Below are positions 1 to 9,575 of a DNA stretch of 26,156 bases, piece after piece. Both the position numbers and the translations under genes were made by a program. Positions within the stretch are counted from its first letter, which is position 1. Each line of letters opens with the position of its first letter. The notes beneath the pieces are model-generated. The model had not been told where the DNA came from. It was given only the letters and a program-made list of their open reading frames with translations, and searched no databases. The DNA is from Triparma columacea (taxonomy: Eukaryota > Sar > Bolidophyceae > Parmales > Triparmaceae): positions 1 to 26,156 of the forward strand of contig BRYA01000830.1 of the NCBI GenBank assembly GCA_030267965.1, in the 5' to 3' direction.

Positions 1-2934
1 AATATTGCCACCAAATGGCATAAAATGCCAAAAGTCTCCTCTCAAGATCTTCACCAACAAGTACAGAAGCATATCAGCACCAACATAGAGAGATATCCAT
101 CTACCACCAAGTAGCCCTAACACAACTATTGTCATGCACCTTATCACAAGCATACATGCACTAAAGAACATCATTGCAGCAAATATGATAGATCTCTTCG
201 TAGGATTTGCAGGCACATACCCATAGAAGTCAGGCGCTAGCTCTCTATTAACTGGGTTGATGTCCCAGTCATAACATATAGTTGCTGATGCAAAGCCTGT
301 TGTCAATGCTGAAATAAAAAGTGAAAGCCAAGCTGCCCTTGAAGCTTTTACTTCACTTGTTGCAACAGCCATGAGTTGGATAATCACTCCAGGTATGGCC
401 TCAGCAAACATCTCAATCACTTTCATGACAGTCATCTCGTACATAGGATCAACAGCATGTCCAGCTTCTTGTTTTTCACCAGCTGCAACTCGGTAAGCAT
501 CAACAGCAGGCTTAAATCCAATCAAAATAGGAAACCACTCCCTTAGCACTCTCATCATCCCCAACTTTTTATTCTGTGCCCAAACAGCCAGCATTTGAAT
601 ACCCATTGACACTGTTAAACTTGCCAAAGAAGCCTTAAAGTACCCATACTTCTCATCACTCCAAAACATGTACGTCACATACACGTCAGTTAGCAAATCT
701 GCCATACTAGTAATAGCCCCAACAGTCACTCTTGCCTTCAACCCCCACGGAACTTGCTCCAACAGCCTGTAGCTAATTGTCTCCAACATAGGTCTGAACC
801 ACTCAACCTCCTCATCTAACTCCTGTAGAGCAAGGAAATTCAATATGAAGGCATCCACTGCCGCAACTGGCTGTGTATTGATAGCCAAACTCCTCGCTAG
901 TGACTCTCCAATCTCCCTTCCTGCCTTCTCCTGCAGCTCAATCGCCTTACCCTCTACCTTCCTCAACTTACACAGTTTATTCTTGACAACTGCGCCAAAC
1001 ATTGGTATGATAAATGTGTACTTCTCCGCAGCCTGACTCAGAACATAGTTTGACCCTATAAATAACCTCACTGCCTCCTCCTTTGTCGTTCCCTTTTTCC
1101 TGAAGCTTAATGCAACCAACAGTTGCTCACCAAACAACTGCCCTTGTTGTTTAGGATCTAGACCTGCATATTCTTGTGTTGTATCATTCACAGCATGTGA
1201 AGCAATCAGTGCGCCTCCATTGCCCAAGCCAACACTTGCTCTCCTAGCACCTGCTCTCAAAGCACCTGCTAGACCACCCTCAGCTTCAGCATCAACATTT
1301 GCTCTCCTCACACTCTCTCTCCTCCTAGCATCTCCTGCTCCTGGAATGTATTCAATTGGCACTTTAGCTCTCATTGCTTTGTCAAACCACTCTGGCTTCT
1401 CATTGTCCCATCTTTCCCAGTTAGCCACTACCCAAGCTCTCACTTCCTCTTCAATTGACTTCCAGTGGTGTCTGGACATCTGAAATGTGTAAGCTGCCTT
1501 TGTTGCATCCTCTTTCCCTTTTCTAAAGTTAATTACTGTCAAGTCCTTACCCCTTTGAAAGCTGTAGAAGGTGCAAAAATATTTTCTCTCAATATTCAAG
1601 AGAAAGATAAGAAGGGACATTGCAGCGAATGGTATAACTAGTATAACTACCATCCATGCAAATGAAAGCATCTTGTCTGCAACATCAACCCTTTCGGCTA
1701 GAATTATTGCTGCTGGAAGACTTCCCATCGTCAAAACAAACCCAAATAACCAATACATTCCTCCAACCTCATAGGGATGCCTAAACTGCACACTTGATGT
1801 AAAGTCTGTCAAAACTTTCACCACTACTCTTGAAAAAATGCTCATTACAACTTCTGCAAAGCCACCAACAGGAATCCAATACCAGAAGTCTCCTCTTAAG
1901 ATCTTTACCAACAAATACAGACCAAGATCAGCAGCAATATAGAGAGTAACCCATCTGCCACCAAGTAGCCCTAACACAACTATTGTCATGCACCTTATCA
2001 CAAGCATACATGCGCTAAAGAACATCATTGTAACAAATATGATAGATCTTTTGGTGGGATTTGCAGGCACATAACCATAGAAGTCAGGCACTTGCTCTCT
2101 CGTCACTGGGTCAGTGTCATAGTCATAACTGATACTTGCTGATGCAAAGCCTGTTGTCAATGCTGAGACTACAAGTGAGAACCAAGCTGCTCTTGAAGTA
2201 GTTCCTTTGTTGGTTGTGACTGCCATGAGTTGGATAATCACACCAGGTATGGCTTCAGCAAACATCTCAATACCTTTCATGACAGACATCTCGTACATAG
2301 GATCCACAGCATGTCCAGCTTCTTGTTTTTCACCAGCTGCAACTCGGTAAGCATCAACAGCAGGCTTAAATCCAATCAAAATAGGAAACCACTCCCTTAG
2401 CACTCTCATCATCCCCAACTTTTTATTCTGTGCCCAAACAGCCAGCATTTGAATACCCATTGACACTGTTAAACTTGCCAAAGAAGCCTTAAAGTACCCA
2501 TACTTCTCATCACCCCAAAACATGTACGTCACATACACATCAGTCAGCAAATCGACCATGCTTGTTGCAGCACCAACAATTACCCTTGCTTTTAAGCCTA
2601 AGTTAGACTTCATGAATACTTTCATAACAATCTCTTCAAGCATGGGCCTTAACCACACTTGTTCGATCATGACTTCTTGCACTTCAGGGAATTGATGTGC
2701 CCATTCATCTACAGCATGAGCAGCAGTCAAAGTAGTCAACATTATTGCTGCCATTGCACTTCCAATCTCCCACCCCCGGGCTTCCTCCTCACTATTATCT
2801 TCTCCCTCATTTGTTGCTCTCCTTTTAAGTTTGTTCATAATCACGGCATACAGTAGTGTTCTCATGAAACCATGCTGCTCTGTAATCTCTTTCAGTGCCC
2901 TATTGGCAGCAATAAATTCCCTCACTACCTCTAC
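1..2934. repeat. Tandem intragenic duplication, offset 1,854 bp (618 codons)
   Basis: Bases 1-1080 align with 1855-2934 inside the giant minus-strand gene, copy for copy at an offset of 1,854 bp, so the reading frame is kept. Most of the alignment is clearly diverged, but 452-659 is identical to 2306-2513 over 208 bp, third codon positions included. A second identical stretch of about 50 bp lies near 112-165 / 1966-2019. The second copy is cut by the window start. Confidence 0.9.
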
Positions 2935-5900
2935 TTTACTGTCCTGAACATTCCTTTTCTCCACTCTCTCCATCAGCTGCTCTCCAAACCTCCTCCCATC
3001 CTCTTCCCCTGCTTCTGCACTCTTCAGAATGCTATCAAAGAAGTAAGCTGCATCAGTTGCAGTGCCCAGATGCTCAATTACACTCTTTTTGCTTGCAGCC
3101 TTTCCTAGACCAATTTGTCTAGTCATCAGTTCAACATCTGTCCTCATGTGGTCAGCCTCGGAGGACCTTACAGCTGTGAATCGCCCTTTGTGTTCAAATG
3201 TGGCTACAAGTGTCTTGTTATTGACTCTGTGAAGCTCAAACTGGGAGTCAACTTGGCTTTCAAGGTCGCAGAAGAATGCTGCAACTTCCTTATTGGATGC
3301 TCTCACACTTATTGAAGTCTTCCCCCATCCCATCCCCTTCTCTGCCTTTATAAAAGTCTGTCCAGACAATGCACTACTCATCTCTTGAGCTCCATCAATT
3401 TCGTCAAAGTGACTTTCAATCCCTGGTGCTCCCTCAATTGCAACTTCCTCGAACTTTTCAATGATCTGCTGTCTCTTGAAGGCGTCAATCTCTTTGCTCT
3501 TGTCAAACTTCTTCCTCAATTTAGAGACTCCAGAAAGAAAAGTTGGAGCGAGCTTGTTCACAATGGAGGAGAAGAAAATGCCACCAAGGTCTACCTTTGT
3601 TGTGAAAGTCACTAATGTTTGTGACACTTCTCCGATAGGGTCCAGTGGCTCAAATACATAAACTGTGTGTGCCTTCACTAAAATATTCCCAGTCTTCACT
3701 GGAAAGTCTTCATGGAGCTCCTCTGTGTCTGCAACATCAATGATAACTTTGCCATCATGTTGCTTGAACCAGGTAATTTTACTCCGGCCATCACGAGGAG
3801 CAAACCCAGGAATTCCTAGTTCTCTCGTTGTGATGTAGTTATATGAGTGCTCACTTAAATGGCTGATGTGATAGTCAGTTATGCCTTTCTCCTTTGCCCT
3901 CTTTTCAAATGCTCTTGAGTCCAGAATGTACTCGTGTGCAGCACACTCCTCCACACTAGCATCAACCACAGTAGTGGCAAAACCAGTCCCACTGCTTGCC
4001 CCATCAACATGAACTAGCTTCATCTTGACCCTCTCATCAGGACTCTTCAGTTCATCAAAGTTCTCATCGTTCTTACACTTCTCATAAAACACCTTCCCTT
4101 TCCTAATTGCCTTCTTCTCCTCATCAGTATAATATTGGTGTTCATTCTTGATGATGTTGGCAAGTGAGGTCAGTGCAGCTTCATCAACCTCTTCATCCCG
4201 CCTGAAGGAATCCCTGAGTACTGCTATCGTACTTAGTACTCTTGGAGTAGATCTGTCGACAACTTTTACTGGAACATACCCCCCTGTGTCCATAAATTGG
4301 ATCAATGTGAGTTTACACTGGAGAACACCATTATGGTCCTCAATATTCTTGGCAGTGAGAATGCCACTTGTTCTTGCAAGCACAAGCTTTCCAAAATTTC
4401 CCCCATAGTCCACCTGCTCCTCTGCTGGAACAAACGCTAATGACATCTTGCCGTCTTGGTGTCCCTTTTGCCGAAGATATCTCATGACGGCCTCTCTTTT
4501 CCGAAAGGGGAAGGGGAGTTTCGTTACTACTGCAAATAGCTTCTCATTGATCCTTCCCTGTCCTTCCATCCTTATCTCAAGTCTTGCAGGCTCCCCTTTC
4601 TCTCTGCTCTTAAGCATCCTCTCCCTGCTGCAGTACTCAAAGAACCAAGCAGCTGCTTCCTCAGCTGAGCAGTCGGCAACACACTCGGCTCTTCCAAAAG
4701 TGAGTGTCTTTTCCCCTCTCTCCTGCTGCTTGTACTTGATCTCCATCTTCACTCCCTCATGAGGTGACTCAAGAGGCCCCCACCCTTCTTCATCCTCCCC
4801 ACCAAAGAGCTCCTCCACCTCCTCAAACACCTTCTTCTGGTCCTCCTTCGACTCAACGCCCTCCCTCATCCTCTCAACCAAGGCCTCCCTGACCTCAGCA
4901 TCAACCTTCTTCCCGTTCCTCCTGAACTTCTTCTGCAACCTGTTGGCCTCAAGAAGCGGCTTCCTTGCAAGGTAGTCAATGGCATTGTCCATCACTGTCT
5001 TATGAATGCCACTAAATTGCAGATCAACTGTTTGAATGCGTGTCACCCTACAGACATTTGGGGCAACCTCGGCCATGATGTAGATTCCTCTTGTTGCTCC
5101 AACTACAAAGCCGTCCTTGCTAAGGTTGGTGAAGCTTGACCCATAATATTCACGCAAAGGCACAAATCCTATCATGTATGCAGTCTGGCCATTGTCTAAT
5201 TTAGCCTCCTTCCACACAAACCAATTCTCAAATAGTCGGTTGGTGGCGGCAGGGACCTTCACGCCAACATGACAGTGCATGCTTCTAGTTCCCTCAAAAT
5301 CATTCCTGATAGTCCATGGTAAGTTCCCATTATTCTTGAAGTGTTCCGCTGACCACTCAAATGCGTCAAGCACAAACTGCTCTGCCAATACACCCTTTGC
5401 TGACTTGTCCACAGTGACCCCAAAGGCTGCCCACACCTTGTCCCCATCTCTCCACAGGAACTTGTCAACCCCCTCCTTCAGTGTCCCCTTGACTCTCTTC
5501 CCCTTTGCGTTAAGTTCCTTCTCTAGCCTCCCAAGCCTCTCCAACATTGCCTCCTCCTCTATTGTCAGAGTTGGTGCCCTTGGCATGACCTCCTCTACAA
5601 AGTGTCTTTTCCTCCTCTCATCAATGAGACCAGGCTGTCTGAACTGCTTCCCGACCTCCTCCATGATACCCTTTACTGTTGCATACGCAGCCTTGACATC
5701 TCCCTTCTTGGTCCTGCCTGGGCTGCCTACAACACTAGATCTCGTGGATCTCACACTCTTAAAGCTTTTGACTGTGCGAACATCAACTTCTGGTGTTATC
5801 TCTGTTGCTCTCTCCTCTGCCTTGAGAGTTCCTACCATGGTGACTGCAGTTTGTCCAAACTCAAAGTCAGTGAAGCTGAGCTCCCCCTTAATGACACCTC

Positions 5901-6791
5901 GCTTTACAGTCTTGGTCTTTATTGACGCTAGAATTTCGACAAGCTTTGCAGTTGCCTCATCCGAAAGATCGTCCTCATCAAGGGGTGCCAACTCCATAAT
6001 GTTTGTCGATTTGTCAGGAGATACGACTTTGACGTCGAGGAGAAATTCGACAAACTTATTCCCTCTCTCGTAGTGCTGCCAGTAGACGACTCTGTGAATG
6101 GCTCCTTCCTCTTTGTCATACTCCTGGAGGGTCTTCCTTCGGAACTTGCCCTGCTCACAATCAGTGAGGATATAGTCAACGATCTTGTCGCGCTCGTCGT
6201 GGAAAACACCAGCGAGTCGTAAAACTTTCACACGGCCGTCACCAGTGGAAGTGTCGATAAGGCCTTCAACTGCTCCTCTCTCTTCAAGAAGCTTCACAAG
6301 TTTGCCTTGCTCAGGTCCAAGAGCTGCGTGATCGATATCAACTGGTCCTTGCGTAGTGGAAGAGGCGTGATTGGGGCTAGAGAGGGACTGCTTGGGGTCT
6401 TTGTTCCTGACGGTGTTGTCAGGATCTAATGTCATGGACTGAGCGGCAGTGGCGTGGCTGACAGTCGCAAGGCTGACTGGCGTGCGGCCGGGAGTCGCGC
6501 ACCCAACAGCAGGCGGTATAGCGCTCAGATTGGTCTCGCCCGCTACTCCACTGTTGAAGGGGTCGTTGGAAATGTCGGCGTTGACATTTTCAAACCCAGG
6601 TTGAAGTTGAGGAGGGCAAGAAATTTCTGAGGTTTTTGGGGGTGAGAATTTTTGGTGAAAAAGGTCAAAAAAAGGCAAAATCTTAAACTCTCTCAAAACG
6701 GCTTGCCAGTCCTCCCCTGAACAATTAAAATAACCGACTATTCGTCTACACGACTACGCAAACTCACCTCGTCCGGCGTCCTGAAGACCAT
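1..6791 (-). CDS. Giant START-like / multi-span membrane protein, 5' part (3' end beyond window)
   Basis: A minus-strand frame is open without a stop from an ATG at 6435 to the left edge (2,145 codons), so it was missed as a closed ORF. The likely true start is an exon at 6791-6768 (MVFRTPDE) with a GTGAGT donor, joined in phase 0 to an acceptor at 6439 (GCTCAG) just before SMTLDPD. Numbering from 6435: a charged N-terminal region, then START-like segments at about 322-500, 570-730, 800-985 and a partial one at 1022-1095. Each opens with a W/T-x-F/K beta-strand pattern (e.g. DKVWAAFGVTV). Next come two tandem ~618-residue membrane modules, each with about 8-10 hydrophobic spans and the signature LLTDVYVTYMFW. 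START folds bind lipids, so lipid sensing or transfer at a membrane is plausible but inferred. The family looks typical of stramenopile algae. The C-terminus is not visible. Confidence 0.8.
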
Positions 6792-7302
6792 TTTCAAAGT
6801 CTGCAGTAATGGCGATTAGGTGTTTGTTAGTCAAAATGAAATAGATTTTCACGCGTGCTCCTCGATTCCGTGTAGCATATCAAGCGCTCCACGCGGTCGC
6901 CAGAGATTGAACCCATGCGGTCGCCGGCGACGGAACCCATGCAGTCGCTGGAGACGGAACCCATGCGGTCGCCGCAGACGGAACCCATGCGGTCGCCGCA
7001 GACGGAACCCATGCGGTCACCGCCGGAGACGGATTCCATGCGTGCGTGTGCCGAGGGCCAGGCCCTTCGCAAGCGGCTCAACGCGTTCCGCACGCAGGCG
7101 GTGAGGAAAAACAACAAAGTTTCAACGCGTCCTCCCACGACTCTCCCACTCTCTCCAAGAGTATCAATATGTATTTTTTCTTATCCGGCTCTCAACGCAC
7201 AACTCACCTCTTCCTGCGCCCTGGTGACCATTTTCAGAGTCTGCGGTAATGGCGATAATGGTGTTTATTAGTCAAAATGAAAAGGATTTTCACTCGTGAT
7301 CC
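6761..7302. repeat. Direct duplication of first exon and donor (6761-6862 and 7201-7302)
   Basis: About 100 bp at 6761-6862 recurs at 7201-7302, exactly 440 bp away. Both copies read on the minus strand as an ATG exon of 8 codons (MVFRTPDE at 6791-6768; MVTRAQEE at 7231-7208) followed by a GTGAGT donor. Upstream of both is the shared motif CGCCATTACTGC/CCGCAGACT and an A-rich stretch. Both donors are in phase 0 with the acceptor at 6439. This looks like a duplicated promoter plus first exon of the giant START/membrane gene. Confidence 0.7.
6887..7045. repeat. 24-bp GC-rich minisatellite
   Basis: The element ACCCATGCGGTCGCC...GACGGA repeats with an exact 24-bp period at 6911, 6935, 6959, 6983 and 7007. 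A degenerate sixth unit follows after a 3-bp insertion. Because the period is a multiple of three, several frames stay open on both strands and give repetitive spurious ORFs. It sits between the two copies of the duplicated first exon. Confidence 0.85.
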
Positions 7303-8412
7303 TACATGTCGTCCTATTCCCCTAAAGAATATCAAGTGTTTCCATCCCTACAAACCCCTGACACGACTCTCTCACCTTGTCCAGCAGCGTCCCCACGAGG
7401 TCTTTCAAATGCCGAAGACGGAGTAACTTGCCTCTCATGGCCTAGATCGGGTACTGCATGGCAGTTATCGGACATCGAAGCGTCAACCTGAAGTATATCA
7501 CTCTCCCTCGCACGCTCTTCACTCCCTCCTCGGGATTCGCTTTCCGTGTCCATGTGCTGTGAGCTAAACTCTCGCGGGATTCAGAATCTGCAGGGGCATG
7601 TGTACGTTTAGGTGAGAGTGAGAACACTGCCGGTCTCGTCCTATCTTTGAGATAGATGTTACCCTCGGTCCATCAAGTCGTTTCGCCCATCTTAGAATCC
7701 AACCACATCACAAAGTGAATTGCTTGAAACGATTCCTCTATCCTCAGGGTATTTCTGTTGCCACTTTCCGTTACTTTACTCCCCTCCGCCCCTCCGACGC
7801 TTCAACTATTTTTTTCCTCCCCGTAAACTCACCTTCTCAGCCCCCGCCAATTGGCCCCAGTTCTTCAAGGGTTCAAGGAAGAGTTGACTCGAGGACAGCT
7901 CAGATTGTAATTCACTAATGGCCGGTGTATGCACGCGATTGAGTGCTCCCGGAGCTTCTTTCTTTTTTTTTAAACTTCTTAGGCGCAGTCCCTTGGCTGT
8001 TATCGGTTTGGTTGGAGTTATATTAGGGATCCACAAATGTCCAGGCAGACTGCAAGGTCAGGTGCAGGCAGCTGATTGTAAGAAGAGGTGTGGTGTCTGT
8101 TTGAGAGAATGGGATGACGACGAAACGATTCAAAGGGTCATGGTGTTTTTACACGCCCAATCTGTAAAAATTTATCTCGTACGTGTTCACGAATATTGTT
8201 TTTTCGGCGAAAATGTTCATTATTTTATTGTTACCAAGCAGCGGTACGGTACTTGTTCGGGTGGGAAGTATATGTGGTTGAAGTGTAAAGCAGGACGGTA
8301 ATTATTTGTCGCCGTCTTGTTGTTGATGAAGTGTACCAAGAAGGAAAGGAGAAAGAAGGAAAGAAGCATCGGAAAACTCCCCACTCCCCACCAAAGAGTG
8401 ACACAAAATTTT
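7303..8412. other. Interval without a convincing gene
   Basis: Several short ORFs occur on both strands, but none resembles a known protein. Donor-like GGTGAG motifs on the minus strand near 7375 and 7832 could belong to further upstream exons of the giant gene, but no acceptor or similarity supports this. A plus-strand ORF at 7918-8301 (127 codons, hydrophobic N-terminal stretch, several Cys) has odd composition and poly-T-encoded Phe, and I do not accept it as a gene. The last ~100 bases should hold the promoter and 5'UTR of the plastid bL28 gene. Confidence 0.4.
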
Positions 8413-9295
8413 ATGAGAGTGCTCATCCTTCTTTGCCTGTTGGCAAGCGTTTCAGGGTTTTTTATCCCTCAGTCTCTTGTGAGTGTTGTGTGTGTGTACT
8501 TTGGTGTCGTTTATTTCGTAATTAGTGGTTGTCTGTGTGTTGAGGAGGTTCACCGAGCTTCCCCGACCTCAGTCTCTCTTAATTCCATTTTGTTTGTCTT
8601 TGTGATATCTTTACGTTATAATTTGTGTAATTTAAGGATTTGTATCAACATACGATCACTATAGTGTCTTTGATGAGCATTCATAATCACGTAACGACGA
8701 GAAAAGCTGTCGTAGAGTTGGGCCCGACACATCACCCATCTTTCCTCACCTTTTTTCTCTCCTCTTTCATCTCTTCTTTTCCAATCCTCGCTGTGCTAAC
8801 AATCCCCTCACTCTCCTCTTCCTCAAAATCTCTTCCTCATAGCCATCCACATCATCTACAGCTCTATCTGCTGGACGAGTATGTCAGCTCCTTGGAAAGC
8901 GTCCCAATCGCAAGGCCAGAGTTGTCACCTTTAGTCACAAGAGAATTCACAAGGTTCAGGACATCAACCTTCACAAGAAAACCTTCCAATCAGACAAGCT
9001 AAAGCGCAAGGTAAGGATAGAATAAGGTTGGGGGGGAGGAAGGCGGGGGGGGAGAGATAATACTGAGAGATAATACTGAGAGATAATACTGAGAGATAAT
9101 AGAGAGATAATACTGCGACATACCATACATCTACCATGCGTCTTCACTCGCCTCACGACCTCCTTACCCACAACCTTACCCACGAACACACAGGTTACCC
9201 TTCGTTTGTCCACCAAGGGGATGAAGACTGTTGAGAAGTACGGCTCCATTGATGCCGCCGCTGCCAAGTTTGGCCTTGACCTCAGCAAGTTCTAG
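8413..9295 (+). CDS. rpl28: Plastid large-subunit ribosomal protein bL28, nuclear encoded
   Basis: Three exons: 8413-8478, 8843-9010 and 9194-9295, all phase 0, giving 111 aa. Exon 1 encodes a signal peptide (MRVLILLCLLASVSG) followed by FFIP. Phe at the predicted cleavage site is the hallmark of the bipartite plastid presequence in algae with red-derived complex plastids. The mature part begins near SAGRVCQLLGKRPNRKARV and continues with FSHKRIHKVQDINLHKK, the bL28 core. Exon 3 supplies VTLRLSTKGMKTVEKYG, the conserved C-terminal half. The product binds 23S rRNA in the plastid 50S subunit. Acceptors end TCATAG and CACACAG. The downstream acceptor at 8861 would break the phase, so 8842/8843 was chosen. 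The gene is convergent with CEP104, 112 bp between the stop codons. Confidence 0.88.
9052..9114 (+). repeat. 13-bp tandem repeat in bL28 intron 2
   Basis: The unit GAGAGATAATACT recurs about five times with a 13-bp period, with one shortened unit near the end. It lies wholly inside intron 2 of the bL28 gene (9011-9193). Confidence 0.8.
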
Positions 9296-9407
9296 AGGCT
9301 CCTCATCGGTGATTACGCATCGGTAATATAGTAGGTTGGCCGACGGGGCCTTCTTGTTTGTCTAAAAAAAATGTCCTTGAAATGGGTGCTTTGCATAACC
9401 ATTCTTA

Positions 9408-9453
9408 TTACTTCCCCTCCTTCGCCTCTTCGTCGTCTGAATATTCTTCCTCC

Positions 9454-9494
<41 letters not shown>

Positions 9495-9536
9495 CTCCTC
9501 CTCCTCCTCCTCCTCCTCCTCCTCTTCCTCTTCCTC

Positions 9537-9575
<39 letters not shown>

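Noticed and set aside
5279..6073. 264-codon plus-strand ORF
   Set aside because: It is antisense to the giant START/membrane gene, Ser/Leu/Pro-rich as expected from a shadow of a GAG/AAG-rich coding strand, and shows no family motifs.
6820..7138. Overlapping repetitive ORFs on both strands
   Set aside because: They are products of the 24-bp minisatellite, whose period is divisible by three; there is no non-repeat coding signal.
7918..8301. 127-codon plus-strand ORF
   Set aside because: No recognisable domain, Phe run encoded by a T homopolymer, unusual composition, and position in the leader region of bL28. It was kept only as part of an interval description.
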